Shown: piece by piece, positions 17,160 to 26,271 of the stretch
Layout: each line of letters opens with the position of its first letter
Numbering within the stretch: the stretch's first letter is position 1
From: Hyphomicrobiales bacterium
Lineage (GTDB): Bacteria > Pseudomonadota > Alphaproteobacteria > Rhizobiales > Rhizobiaceae
Assembly: GCA_900468285.1 (NCBI GenBank)
Contig: UBTF01000003.1
Coordinates: forward strand, 620,001 to 684,000
Length of the DNA stretch: 64,000 nucleotides
Reading direction: 5' to 3'
Program-made: the position numbers and the translations under genes
Notes under the pieces: model-generated
Database searches by the model: none
The model's input: the letters and a program-made list of their open reading frames with translations, nothing else
Told to the model about the DNA's origin: nothing

Positions 17160-17665
17160 GTACGGCATTATTGGACCTCTTAAGAACGCAGGAGAGTGAC
17201 CGTCTGTTACGGTTCTTTCGAAGTCGCCTTAGAGATCGTGAAGATGCCGCAGACGCGATGCAGGAAACTGCGTTGCGCGTTTTACAGGTGTCCCAGACAA
17301 CATCGATTGAAAATCCGAAGGCATACCTGTTTCAGATCGCAAAATCGGTTGCGCGGCTGACGATCATCAAACAGGTGCGCGAACGGCCGCTACTGGTTTC
17401 GCTGGAAGCCGGGCTTGAGGTTGCCTGTGACAGCCCTAACCAGGAACAAATCGTCACGGGGCGACAGCATCTGGCCGTGATGGCACAGGAAATCAGTGCT
17501 CTGCCGAAGCGGTGCCAGGAAGTCTTCATCCTCAGTCGTATTCATGGCTTTCCCAATGGTGAGATCGCAGTGCGGCTCGGCATATCTCGAAACATGGTGG
17601 AGAAGCATATCATCAAAGCGTTGCTTCATTGCCGTGATGCCAGAGCGAAATTGAACAGCCGATAG
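17156..17665 (+). CDS. FecI-type ECF RNA polymerase sigma factor
   Basis: The 169-residue product has only regions sigma-2 and sigma-4. The sigma-2 segment RFFRSRLRDREDAADAMQE (about 21-39) and the sigma-4 segment LPKRCQEVFILSRIHGFPN (about 116-134) followed by GEIAVRLGISRNMVEKHI are typical of FecI-like factors. A FecR protein and an STN-domain TonB receptor follow on the same strand. In the known mechanism, ligand on the receptor signals through FecR to free the sigma factor, which then transcribes the receptor gene. The start at 17156 gives the family length; the frame is open further upstream without similarity. Confidence 0.9.
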   Translation: MSTALLDLLRTQESDRLLRFFRSRLRDREDAADAMQETALRVLQVSQTTSIENPKAYLFQIAKSVARLTIIKQVRERPLLVSLEAGLEVACDSPNQEQIVTGRQHLAVMAQEISALPKRCQEVFILSRIHGFPNGEIAVRLGISRNMVEKHIIKALLHCRDARAKLNSR

Positions 17666-17740
17666 AGCTACACGCCTCGCATGTTCTTCGCTCGACATAT
17701 AGATATGCTGACTGGAATCAATTGAGAATGGCAAACATCC

Positions 17741-18688
17741 ATGCGTGACCAACAAAGCGAGGGGACAGATGATGGTCTGGCCGAACAGGCGGCGCTGTGG
17801 GTGGCGCGTATGCAATCGGCTGACGCATCGGCATCCGACCGAGAGGCATTCGAGGACTGGCTGGCGGCAAATCCAGCGCACAACGACGCCTATCAGGAAA
17901 TGGCTGCGCTTTGGGGAGATTTGCGTAATGTCCCGCTGGCGCCTCGTCATCGGCGATCAGGGTCCAAACGCACAGCACTGGCAATAATCTGCATTCTGTG
18001 TCTGGGGGGCTTGTCCGTTTTCCTGTCTCAGCGAACGGGTTTGATCGATCGCCTTCATGCAGATTATTATACAGCGGTCGGAGAAACACGTGTGTTGACT
18101 CTGGAGGACGGAACTCAGGTCAGTCTGAACTCCGATACCGCTGTGGAAACACGATATTCCGAGCAAGAACGGCGTGTCGTCCTGCTGCGCGGTGAAGCGT
18201 TTTTCGATGTGGCGAAAAATCCGCAACGCCCCTTCATTGTTGATAATAAAGGTCTGACAGCCAAGGCCCTTGGAACTCAATATGCAGTGCGCTCCCGCAA
18301 TGGAACGCTGCCACAAGAGGTTCAAGTCGAAGAAGGCGAAGTCCAGGTCGAAACGAGTTCAGGCATTACAAGACTTAGGGCCGGAGACGTGGTTACACTG
18401 GACGCTCATGGAGCGGCCATCGTCTCCCGGCAGGATGTGGCCACCAATACAGCCTGGCGCGAAGGAAAACTCGTTTTCTCTGGCCAGTCGCTTCGACAAG
18501 CGCTCAATATACTGGCGCAATATCGTCACGGCCGAATTATCATTCTTGACGAAACCGCTGCTCGTTTGAGTGTTTCAGGCATTTTCGATCTTCGCGACAC
18601 CGATCAGGCGCTTCGAATTCTGGAAACCAATCTCCCGGTCACAGTGACGAAGCTGACCAGCATGGTTGTGGTCGTCCGCTCACGATAA
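17741..18688 (+). CDS. FecR-type transmembrane anti-sigma regulator
   Basis: The 315-residue product has the FecR layout. The cytoplasmic DUF4880-type N-terminus (about 13-58) contains AALWVARMQSADASASDREAF and DWLAANPAHNDAY. One membrane segment lies at about 76-96, followed by a periplasmic FecR domain with ETRVLTLEDGTQVSLN near 113-128 and VVLLRGEAFFDVAKN near 145-159. The C-terminal domain ends in ILETNLPVTVTKL and would contact the receptor's STN domain. It is 75 bp after the sigma gene and transmits the siderophore signal across the inner membrane. Confidence 0.92.
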   Translation: MRDQQSEGTDDGLAEQAALWVARMQSADASASDREAFEDWLAANPAHNDAYQEMAALWGDLRNVPLAPRHRRSGSKRTALAIICILCLGGLSVFLSQRTGLIDRLHADYYTAVGETRVLTLEDGTQVSLNSDTAVETRYSEQERRVVLLRGEAFFDVAKNPQRPFIVDNKGLTAKALGTQYAVRSRNGTLPQEVQVEEGEVQVETSSGITRLRAGDVVTLDAHGAAIVSRQDVATNTAWREGKLVFSGQSLRQALNILAQYRHGRIIILDETAARLSVSGIFDLRDTDQALRILETNLPVTVTKLTSMVVVVRSR

Positions 18689-18797
18689 TTTTTTTGAAAA
18701 AGCACGTCAGGATGTCGGGGTCCTTTTCACTCTAGGTCTGCAGGAAGCAAAGCGCGTTTGCGCGGTGCGTCAATGACCAGGCGTGAAGGGGTACTGA

Positions 18798-21182
18798 ATG
18801 ATTTCGTCAAAATACGTGCACATGAGAATGGGGCTGGCGACAACCACTGTGATTGGGCTGTCGATAGCAACTGCCGCAGGACCCACGATTGCGCGTGCTC
18901 AGACCGCGGCGGCTGCCCCTGCTGTAGCGACGTTATCCGTTCCTGCCGGTCCCCTCGAAAATGCTATTCTGACGCTGGGTCGCCAAGCCAATCTGCGCAT
19001 GCTCTATCCTTCGGCAATTACCAAAGGAAAGACGACCGCCGGCGTTCGGGGACCGCTCAGCGTTTCAGCGGCAGTAACGCAGCTGCTCGCTGGCTCCGGT
19101 CTGAGTTTTACCACCACGGAGTCCAATACGGTCCGTATTTTCGATCCTGCTACCACGCAACAGGAAGCCAACGGAAATGGTGGCTCTACGGTTCTTGAGA
19201 CAGTCGTTGTCCAGGGCTCCGGCAATGAGGGTGTAGCGGGTATCGTCGAGTCGAAAGGCTACGTCGCGAAATCCGGTCGGAGTGCGACGAAAACGAATAT
19301 GAAAGTAGCCGAAACTGCACAATCGGTATCGGTTGTCAGCCGGAAACAACTGGATGACAGGCAACCACAGAACCTCAAGGAAGCAATCGATTATACCCCA
19401 GGCGCACGCAGCGGTGCCTACGGTACGGAGCCACGCTTTGACACATTCAAGCTACGCGGAATAGACCTGACATATACAGGTGTATTCCGAGATGGTCTGC
19501 GCCAGATCAGCAGCCCCAACGGTCTGTTCAGGCTTGAGCCCTACGGCATGGAAGCGGCAACAGTTCTACGCGGTCCCGCAGCTTCGATCTATGGTGCAAG
19601 CAGTTCCGGCGGGATTGTCGACATCGTTTCGAAGCGGCCGACGGAAGAGCGAGTGCGGGAGGTTGAACTCCAGTACGGTTCCTACGGACGTGTACAAGGC
19701 GCCTTCGATCTCTCCGGTCCAGTTACGGATGATGGATCTGTCCTTTATCGTCTGACAGGCGTTGCCCGCGATGCGCGTAATGAGGTGAAAGCCATCAAGG
19801 ACGATCGCGTCATGATCGCTCCTGCTGTGACGTGGAAACCGGATGAAGGTACGAAGTTCACGGTGCTCGGCGAGTACATGGACTCGACCACGGGCGGAAC
19901 GTGGGGTTACGTCAACACTTATAACAGCAACTATGTGTCGACTGGCGCAACGCCCGTTTACAGTGGAGATGCTCGTTTCAATGACTTCGACCAGAAGCAG
20001 TGGCGCATAGGCTACGAGCTCGAACACGAAATAAACGACACACTGACGCTACACCACAAGCTGCGCTATTCCGATCTTTCGACCAGGCAGGAGTGGGTGG
20101 ACAGCAGTTATCCCGGCATTGTCTACGAAGACAATAAGGGGTTGGCGACGGACACTTATCTCGAAGCTGAGTTTCAAACTGGGGCCGCCCAACACAAATT
20201 GATCGGCGGCATTGATTACAGCTTCATGGAGTATACGTCGCGTCAGGGAGACGGACCGAACCGCTTTACTCCCACCTCCACCTACGTTCCCGCTATCAAT
20301 TATGTCGAAACGCAAAAGCAGAGTTCGATTGGTCTTTATGTTCAGGACCAGATTGAACTTGATGCATGGCGGATCGGACTTGGCCTGCGGCATGATTGGC
20401 ACGACAGCGACTATACCAGCGCTGGCACCGGCGGTTCCAGAAATGACAGCGTAACAACCGGACGGGCCTCGATTGGATACGTGACGTCCTGGAATGTCAT
20501 GCCCTACATCAGTTATGGTACCTCCTACTTCGCCAATACGGGCGTGATCCTGACGGGTACGCAAAGTCAGGCCAACCCAACTCGTGGCAAACAGTACGAG
20601 ATAGGCGTCAAGTATGAGATACCAGATCAGAACATTCTTCTTTCCGCCGCCTATTTCGATATCAGGCAGGAAGACGCATCTCTCTATGACACCAACACCA
20701 TGTCACTGCGTCAACTCGACCTTCACTCCCGCGGGATTGAATTTGAAGTCACGGCGTCACTCGACAATGGTTTGAGTTTTACCGGCGGCTACTCCTACAA
20801 CGACGTTGAAATAACCAAGCAGACCCCGGCTACGGTCGGCAATCAGCTCAACTCTTCACCGTACCACATGTTCTCGCTCTGGGCAGATTACGAGGTCCAG
20901 AGTGGACCACTGGAAGGGCTGGGTGTTGGCGCTGGTGTCCGCTATGTCGGGTCCAGTTTTGGTGATGATGCCCATACAAGGGTCATCAACAACGGCGCGC
21001 GTACATTCGTAGACGCGGCCTTGCGTTATGATTTGGGCAAGCTGAACGACGCGATGGAAGGCGTCAAGCTGCAGGTCAATGCCACCAACTTGCTCGATGA
21101 AGTCAATCAAGTCTGCACGACTGGCTACTGCCTCTTTGATGAAGGTAGAAAACTCGTCGCCAGCGTCAAATACAACTTCTGA
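18798..21182 (+). CDS. TonB-dependent siderophore receptor with STN signalling domain
   Basis: The 794-residue outer-membrane protein has a signal peptide ending near IARAQ (about residue 35) and an STN domain (about 45-115; [20 protein letters not shown]). A TonB-box-like ETVVVQG near 133-139 is followed by a plug with [19 protein letters not shown] and a 22-strand barrel ending in the obligatory terminal Phe (VASVKYNF). The plug and barrel resemble ferric-hydroxamate and related siderophore receptors (FhuA/FoxA/FiuA type). The STN domain marks it as a transducer to the FecR/sigma pair directly upstream. Its TGA overlaps the next ATG, so the permease is coupled. A fungal or bacterial xenosiderophore is a possible ligand. 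Confidence 0.93.
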   Translation: MISSKYVHMRMGLATTTVIGLSIATAAGPTIARAQTAAAAPAVATLSVPAGPLENAILTLGRQANLRMLYPSAITKGKTTAGVRGPLSVSAAVTQLLAGSGLSFTTTESNTVRIFDPATTQQEANGNGGSTVLETVVVQGSGNEGVAGIVESKGYVAKSGRSATKTNMKVAETAQSVSVVSRKQLDDRQPQNLKEAIDYTPGARSGAYGTEPRFDTFKLRGIDLTYTGVFRDGLRQISSPNGLFRLEPYGMEAATVLRGPAASIYGASSSGGIVDIVSKRPTEERVREVELQYGSYGRVQGAFDLSGPVTDDGSVLYRLTGVARDARNEVKAIKDDRVMIAPAVTWKPDEGTKFTVLGEYMDSTTGGTWGYVNTYNSNYVSTGATPVYSGDARFNDFDQKQWRIGYELEHEINDTLTLHHKLRYSDLSTRQEWVDSSYPGIVYEDNKGLATDTYLEAEFQTGAAQHKLIGGIDYSFMEYTSRQGDGPNRFTPTSTYVPAINYVETQKQSSIGLYVQDQIELDAWRIGLGLRHDWHDSDYTSAGTGGSRNDSVTTGRASIGYVTSWNVMPYISYGTSYFANTGVILTGTQSQANPTRGKQYEIGVKYEIPDQNILLSAAYFDIRQEDASLYDTNTMSLRQLDLHSRGIEFEVTASLDNGLSFTGGYSYNDVEITKQTPATVGNQLNSSPYHMFSLWADYEVQSGPLEGLGVGAGVRYVGSSFGDDAHTRVINNGARTFVDAALRYDLGKLNDAMEGVKLQVNATNLLDEVNQVCTTGYCLFDEGRKLVASVKYNF

Positions 21183-22438
21183 TGACGACGCCAGATGCAA
21201 GAGAGGTACAGCCGTCGCCCGCAATCGTTTTCGCTGCGGTCGGTGGTCTTTATGTCGGGCAAAGCGTCATTGGCGGCTTTACCTTCCTCGGGCTTCCTGC
21301 CGTTTTAAGAACGGCAGGACTTCCGCTGGATCAGATCGGCCTGCTTTACCTGATCGTTCTGCCATGGGCGCTCAAATTTCTTTGGGCGCCGTTCATCGAG
21401 CGTTTCCGACTTCCCCGCGTTGGCAAAAACAGGTCAAGGATCATCGTCGGCGCGGGAGTGGGAATCTGTGCATTCGGTCTTGTCATTCTTGCATTCGCCG
21501 GACCATCGCCAGTTAGCGTCGCCATTGCGATACTGTTCTTTATCGCTGTGGTGACAGCAACTGTTGATATTGCGTGCGATGGCTACGCAGTTGAGGCTTT
21601 GTCAAAAGAAAAACATGGTTGGGCAAATGCGGCACAGGTCGGGGGTGCGTATCTAGGCTCCGCCATCGGGGCAGGATTGTTCCTTGTTCTTGTCGACCTT
21701 TACGGTTGGACGACCGCGACCCTGGTTATGGCGGCCCTCGTTGTCCTGCTCATGTTGCCTTTCATGTGCGGGCCATCGGCCATAGCCAGGATAGAGACGC
21801 GCAACCAGACTCCCTCTATGCGGCGCGCACTCAACCGACAAGAGATCAGAAATGGCCTTGTCATCGCGGCTCTCTATGTCGCAGCCCAAAAATGGGGGCT
21901 GGCAATGCTTGGTCCCTTCCTTATCGATTATGGGTTCAGTCTTGCATCGCTGGGACTTCTCAACGGTGCAGGAAGTATGATCGTCGGGTTTGCCGGAGCG
22001 CTCTTAGGCGGAATGTTGGTCCGCCTCTACGGGTCGAGACGCGTGCTTCTCTTATCGATCATTGCGCAGTCGCTTTTACTGTGCGCCTTTGCGCTCCTTG
22101 CCCTTCATCGTGAGACGGCACACTGGATTGTCATGACACTCGCCATCACCAGTTCTTCCGGAGTCATGTCTATCGGCTTTGTCGCCCTTTATGCATGCTT
22201 CATGGGCTGGTCTGATCCTCGCCAGGCGGGAGTGGACTTTACCCTATTCCAATGCATGGACGGTATTGTCAGCATGGCGGGCGGAATAGGCGCAGGCGCA
22301 ATAGCCGAGCGCTTCGGTTACCAGACATCGTTCCTGATTGCCGCGGGCATCTCTGCCCTCGTCGCTCCGATTTTAGCGCTACTCCTGAAGCGAAGTGATG
22401 CTTTAGCGAAAGCGGTTAAATACAATCAAACACAGTAG
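21182..22438 (+). CDS. RhtX/FptX-like MFS siderophore permease
   Basis: This is a 418-residue major-facilitator protein with about twelve hydrophobic segments. It has an N-terminal [20 protein letters not shown] segment and the loop [20 protein letters not shown], both of which I associate with the AmpG-like RhtX/FptX branch. These single-subunit inner-membrane permeases import siderophores such as rhizobactin 1021 and pyochelin. Overlap with the receptor stop (TGATG) and the sigma/FecR/receptor context support uptake rather than export. A muropeptide permease (AmpG) is the main alternative, but the neighbourhood argues against it. Confidence 0.82.
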   Translation: MTTPDAREVQPSPAIVFAAVGGLYVGQSVIGGFTFLGLPAVLRTAGLPLDQIGLLYLIVLPWALKFLWAPFIERFRLPRVGKNRSRIIVGAGVGICAFGLVILAFAGPSPVSVAIAILFFIAVVTATVDIACDGYAVEALSKEKHGWANAAQVGGAYLGSAIGAGLFLVLVDLYGWTTATLVMAALVVLLMLPFMCGPSAIARIETRNQTPSMRRALNRQEIRNGLVIAALYVAAQKWGLAMLGPFLIDYGFSLASLGLLNGAGSMIVGFAGALLGGMLVRLYGSRRVLLLSIIAQSLLLCAFALLALHRETAHWIVMTLAITSSSGVMSIGFVALYACFMGWSDPRQAGVDFTLFQCMDGIVSMAGGIGAGAIAERFGYQTSFLIAAGISALVAPILALLLKRSDALAKAVKYNQTQ

Positions 22439-22820
22439 TTTTGACGCTTTTGTCTGCACTGGGGCAATCCTCAAAGTCAGCTAGGTCTAAGGCTGAAAAA
22501 TTTCGTCAGGGCGGCGCTCAGACGAGCAACTTCTGTTTCCGGTCCGCCTGATTGATCTGAAGCTGACGGATCAAGACATCGTTTTCCGCACCGATAAAAA
22601 CCGCCTAGCGCCGCCGGTTTATGGCCGCGCTTCAGCGGGCTCGTCTGCCCGTAAACCGGTGCCGCCTCAGCCCGGTGTGTCGCCACGACTAAAATAAGCG
22701 TCCTCTCATAAAATGTGGACGGCCTGCGGGAACGTGATTGACAGTCCCGGACTTTCGGATATTCTTTTATTAAAGCCTATATAACATAATAATGGAACAT
22801 CTAAAAACCGGGAGCTTCGC
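22439..22820. repeat. Gene-free region with a probable dispersed palindromic repeat
   Basis: No supported gene lies in these 382 bp. The part from about 22490 to 22690 is GC-rich and contains CCGGTTTA and TAAACCGG arms at about 22614 and 22660, flanking further short inverted segments. Its translated reverse strand (from GQTSPLKRGHKPAALGGF) looks like text I recall repeatedly from Brucellaceae intergenic regions. I therefore suspect a dispersed repeat, not a gene. The last 100 bp are AT-rich and hold the promoter and operator of the following operon. Confidence 0.4.
22779..22800. promoter_or_regulatory. Candidate IclR-type operator upstream of the peptide importer
   Basis: The pattern NTAT-N2-CAT-N4-ATG-N2-ANAN lies 20 bp before the binding-protein start. 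It matches in spacing the perfect dyad at 28893-28914 next to the IclR gene, which suggests that one regulator controls both promoters. Confidence 0.45.
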
Positions 22821-24350
22821 ATGAGACTCAAGCTAGCATTTCTTGTTGCCACAGCACTTGTTGCCGCACCTTCGCTTCTCTCAGCCCAGGAAAAGGGCGG
22901 GGTGATGAACGTCGCCACGATTGGCGAGCCGCCAACGCTTGATCCTATGGCTTCGACGGCCGATCTCGTCGGCATCGTGACACAGCATATGTTCGAGACG
23001 CTTTACACGTTCGACAAGGAGTGGAAGGCGACGCCTTTGCTGGCTGACAGCCTGCCGGAAATCAGCGCAGATGGTAAAGTCTACACGATCAAGCTTCGGT
23101 CGGGTATCAAGTTTCACGATGGTTCGGACATGGCTTCGGACGATGTGGTTGCATCGTTGAATCGTTGGATAAAGGTCGCCTCACGCGGAAAGCAGGCTGC
23201 TTCCTTTATCGACAAGATCGAGGCTACCGATCCTTCGACTGTCACCATCTCCCTCAAACAGCCATATGCGCCGCTCGTTTCCCTGCTGGCCTTCAACAAC
23301 TCGGCGGCAATCATTTTGCCTGCGGAAAAGCAGGAGGAGCCGATGAAGGGGTTCATCGGTACCGGGCCTTATATGCTCAAGGAGCGCAAGGCCGACCAGT
23401 ACATCCAGCTCGTTCGGTTTGATGGTTACACATCGCGCTCCGGCGAGAGCAATGGCTATGGCGGCGCGCGTCACCAGTATCTCGACGAGATTCGCTTCGT
23501 TCCGGTGCCCGATGCCAATACGCGCGTCGAGGCCGCCGTTTCCGGGCAGTATGACTATATAGACAGCCTGCCGGTTGAATCCTTCGACAAAATCAAGTCG
23601 TCGACGGCGACGGAGCCTGTCGTGCTCAAGCCGTTCGGCTACCCCGTCTTCGTTTTTAATACGGCGGAAGGATTGGCCAAGGATGTGGCCATGCGTAAAG
23701 CGATCCGCCAGGCATTGAGCATGGAAGACATGATGGCGGCAGCCTTCGGCAGCACGGATTTCTATGCGCTTGACGGCGATATCTATCCGAAGAATTTCCT
23801 ATGGAATACCGATGCCGGCGTTGAGGGTAGCTACAACCTTGCGGACCCTGAAGGTGCTGCAGAAGCGGCGAAAGCTGCAGGTTATGACGGCGAAAAGCCG
23901 ATCCGTATCCTGACCAGCCGCCAGTATGAATTCCATTACAAGATGGCGCAGGTGGCCGCGGAATATCTGAAACTTGCCGGTTTCAAGGTGGATATGCAGG
24001 TCGTGGACTGGGCGACGTTGACGCAGCGCCGGGCCGACAAGGCGCTGTGGGACATCTACATTACCCACAGCCCGTTCCTTCCTGAGCCTGCACTCATCGG
24101 CTCTCTCGCTCCGACCTCTCCGGGTTGGTGGGATACGCCGTTGCGCAAACAGACGGTTGAAGCCTTCTCCGCCGAGGCTGATCCGGAGAAACGCCTGGCG
24201 CTCTGGGCAGATGTCCAGAAAGCCATGTATGCCGAAATTCCCTACATGAAAATTGGTGATTTCAATGGCTTGACGGCCAAGGCGAAAAAGGTCGAGGGCG
24301 TTGATCCCGCTCCATGGCCCTATTTCTGGAATGCTTCGATCAAGAAGTAA
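22821..24350 (+). CDS. ABC transporter substrate-binding protein, family 5 (oligopeptide type)
   Basis: The 509-residue periplasmic protein starts after CCGGGAG with a signal peptide, MRLKLAFLVATALVAAPSLLSA, cleaved before Gln23. The mature N-terminus GGVMNVATIGEPPTLDPM and the segment YTIKLRSGIKFHDGSDMASDDV fit the DppA/OppA family, as does FIGTGPYMLKE. It would bind a peptide-like or acylated substrate and hand it to the permeases at 24435-26270. A candidate IclR operator precedes it. The enzymes downstream suggest an N-acyl or amino-sugar-like ligand. Confidence 0.9.
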   Translation: MRLKLAFLVATALVAAPSLLSAQEKGGVMNVATIGEPPTLDPMASTADLVGIVTQHMFETLYTFDKEWKATPLLADSLPEISADGKVYTIKLRSGIKFHDGSDMASDDVVASLNRWIKVASRGKQAASFIDKIEATDPSTVTISLKQPYAPLVSLLAFNNSAAIILPAEKQEEPMKGFIGTGPYMLKERKADQYIQLVRFDGYTSRSGESNGYGGARHQYLDEIRFVPVPDANTRVEAAVSGQYDYIDSLPVESFDKIKSSTATEPVVLKPFGYPVFVFNTAEGLAKDVAMRKAIRQALSMEDMMAAAFGSTDFYALDGDIYPKNFLWNTDAGVEGSYNLADPEGAAEAAKAAGYDGEKPIRILTSRQYEFHYKMAQVAAEYLKLAGFKVDMQVVDWATLTQRRADKALWDIYITHSPFLPEPALIGSLAPTSPGWWDTPLRKQTVEAFSAEADPEKRLALWADVQKAMYAEIPYMKIGDFNGLTAKAKKVEGVDPAPWPYFWNASIKK

Positions 24351-24372
24351 CGCCTCTCCGATCGGTCCGATG

Positions 24373-24392
24373 CCGACAGTGGGCGGTGTCGG
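24373..24392 (+). terminator. Intercistronic hairpin after binding-protein gene
   Basis: CCGACA (24373-24378) and TGTCGG (24387-24392) form a 6-bp stem with an 8-nt loop, 22 bp after the stop codon. It is weaker than the equivalent hairpins in the other ABC operons. Confidence 0.4.
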
Positions 24393-24434
24393 GCTCGAGA
24401 ACGTTTTTCATCCGGAGCATGAAGAGAGAACTAT

Positions 24435-25376
24435 ATGATCCGCTATATTCTCCAGCGCCTTTTCGGCATGATCGTCGTGATGTTTCTCGTCGTGACCATC
24501 GTCTTCGTCATTGTGCGCGTTACACCTGGAGATCCGGCAGCGGTGATGCTGGGGCCGGATGCCTCAGCTCAGGATATCGCGGATCTGCGCAGTCGGCTCG
24601 GGCTCGACCAGACGCTGCTTGTGCAATACTTCATTTATATAGGTCAGATGCTGAAAGGCGATCTCGGCCAGTCAATCTTCCTGAACATGCCGGTGACCTC
24701 CGCCTTGATGGCCCGTGCCGAGCCGACATTCTTCCTCACGCTGTTCTCGCTTCTGATCGCCAGTGTCATTGCCTTGCCCATCGGTATCTACGCCGCCTAT
24801 CGCCGCGGCTCGTTTATCGATCAAGCGGCGACAACAGTGGCGATGCTGGCCGCTAGCATCCCCAGCTTCTGGCTCGGCCTCATCCTCATGCAGACCTTTG
24901 CCGTGCGGCTGAACATCTTTCCCGTCTCCGGCTATGGTGGGCCGGATTCGAGTTTCTTGGAGCGAATGTATCATCTGACCTTGCCAGCCTTCGCGCTTGG
25001 CATGGTGTCCTCTGCCCTCATCTTGCGCTTCACCCGCGCTTCCATGCTGGACGTTTTGGGTGACGACTATATCCGCACCGCTCGCGCGAAGGGTCTGGTG
25101 GAAAGACGCGTCATTCTCAAGCACGCCCTGAAGAATGCGCTGATACCCATCCTCACCGTCATCGGCCTTACCGCCGCCGTGCTGATTTCAGGAGCTGTCG
25201 TTACCGAAACGGTCTTCGGCTTGCCCGGCGTCGGAAGCCTCGTCGTCTCGGCGGTTCTTCGGCGGGATTATCCGGTCATTCAGGGTGCGCTGCTGGTCAT
25301 CGCCGCGCTCTATGTCCTCATCAACTTCGCAATCGATATGCTGTACCTGGCGATCGATCCGCGTGTGCGTTACTAA
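24435..25376 (+). CDS. Oligopeptide-type ABC transporter permease (DppB family)
   Basis: This 313-residue inner-membrane protein has about six helices. The N-terminus MIRYILQRLFGMIVVMFLVV and GDPAAVMLGPDASAQDIADL are classic DppB features, as are ADLRSRLGLDQTLLVQYFIYI and the EAA-type loop RTARAKGLVERRVILKHALK. The ending LINFAIDMLYLAIDPRVRY is also typical. It would pair with the DppC-type permease 15 bp downstream. Confidence 0.92.
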   Translation: MIRYILQRLFGMIVVMFLVVTIVFVIVRVTPGDPAAVMLGPDASAQDIADLRSRLGLDQTLLVQYFIYIGQMLKGDLGQSIFLNMPVTSALMARAEPTFFLTLFSLLIASVIALPIGIYAAYRRGSFIDQAATTVAMLAASIPSFWLGLILMQTFAVRLNIFPVSGYGGPDSSFLERMYHLTLPAFALGMVSSALILRFTRASMLDVLGDDYIRTARAKGLVERRVILKHALKNALIPILTVIGLTAAVLISGAVVTETVFGLPGVGSLVVSAVLRRDYPVIQGALLVIAALYVLINFAIDMLYLAIDPRVRY

Positions 25377-25391
25377 AAAGGAGCGCCACAG

Positions 25392-26270
25392 ATGGTCGAT
25401 ATATCCGCAAATATTGCAAAGCCTGAGGCAAGCGAAGGGTCGAAGTTTCTTCGGCGGTTCCTCAAGCGCAAGACAGTCGCAGTCGGGCTTCTCATCTTGG
25501 TCGTGTTTGTGCTGCTGGCCGCGCTTGCTCCTTGGATTGCGCCTTATTCGCCGTCCAAGCTGTCCATCGTCAACCGATTGAAGCCGCCGGGTGAAATGTT
25601 CTGGTTCGGCACCGATGAGTTCGGCCGGGATGTCTTCTCGCGCACCATCTACTCCGCCAGACTTTCGCTGTTGATCGGCGCGTCGGTGGTCGTCCTGTCG
25701 GCAGCCATCGGCGTGACACTCGGGCTTCTGGCCGGATTCTTCCAGAAGCTCGATACGCCAATTGCCCGGCTGATCGACGCGATGATGGCGTTTCCAGACA
25801 TCCTTCTGGCCATTGCGCTGGTGGCAGCACTCGGACCCTCGCTCACGACCGTCATCATTGCGCTGTCGATCGTCTATTCGCCACGCCTTGCCCGCATCGT
25901 GCGCGCTTCCACCTTGGTCATCCGCGAGCTTCCTTACGTGGAGGCGGCGCAGGCACTTGGCATCTCCACCTTTCACATCATGACACGGCATGTGCTGCGA
26001 AATCTGCTCTCGCCGATCCTGGTGCAGGCGACCTTCCTGTTTGCCAGCGCCATGCTGGCCGAAGCTGGCCTTTCCTTTCTTGGGCTCGGCGTCAGCCCTG
26101 AAATTCCAACCTGGGGAACCATGATCGCCAGCGGCCGCCAATATATCGGACAGGCCGACTGGATGACCTATTTCCCGGGCTTTGCCATCATTCTTTCCGT
26201 GCTGTCGCTGCAAATGGTCGGCGATGGCTTGCGGGACATGCTCGATCCAAGACTGCGAAGGGATTTGTAA
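25392..26270 (+). CDS. Oligopeptide-type ABC transporter permease (DppC family)
   Basis: The 292-residue DppC-type permease has an N-terminal cytoplasmic segment, a first helix around 35-55 and the hallmark FGTDEFGRDVFSRTIYSARLS. Family loops PRLARIVRASTLVIRELPYVEAAQALG and SFLGLGVSPEIPTWGTMIA follow. The C-terminus is LRDMLDPRLRRDL. The ATG of the amidohydrolase follows after one base. The matching ATPase is not next but at 30246, after the catabolic genes. Confidence 0.92.
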   Translation: MVDISANIAKPEASEGSKFLRRFLKRKTVAVGLLILVVFVLLAALAPWIAPYSPSKLSIVNRLKPPGEMFWFGTDEFGRDVFSRTIYSARLSLLIGASVVVLSAAIGVTLGLLAGFFQKLDTPIARLIDAMMAFPDILLAIALVAALGPSLTTVIIALSIVYSPRLARIVRASTLVIRELPYVEAAQALGISTFHIMTRHVLRNLLSPILVQATFLFASAMLAEAGLSFLGLGVSPEIPTWGTMIASGRQYIGQADWMTYFPGFAIILSVLSLQMVGDGLRDMLDPRLRRDL

Positions 26271-26271
26271 T

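Noticed and set aside
22477-22686. 69-codon minus-strand frame in the gap before the peptide importer
   Set aside because: It coincides with the probable dispersed repeat, lacks a ribosome binding site and has a composition unlike the genes around it.
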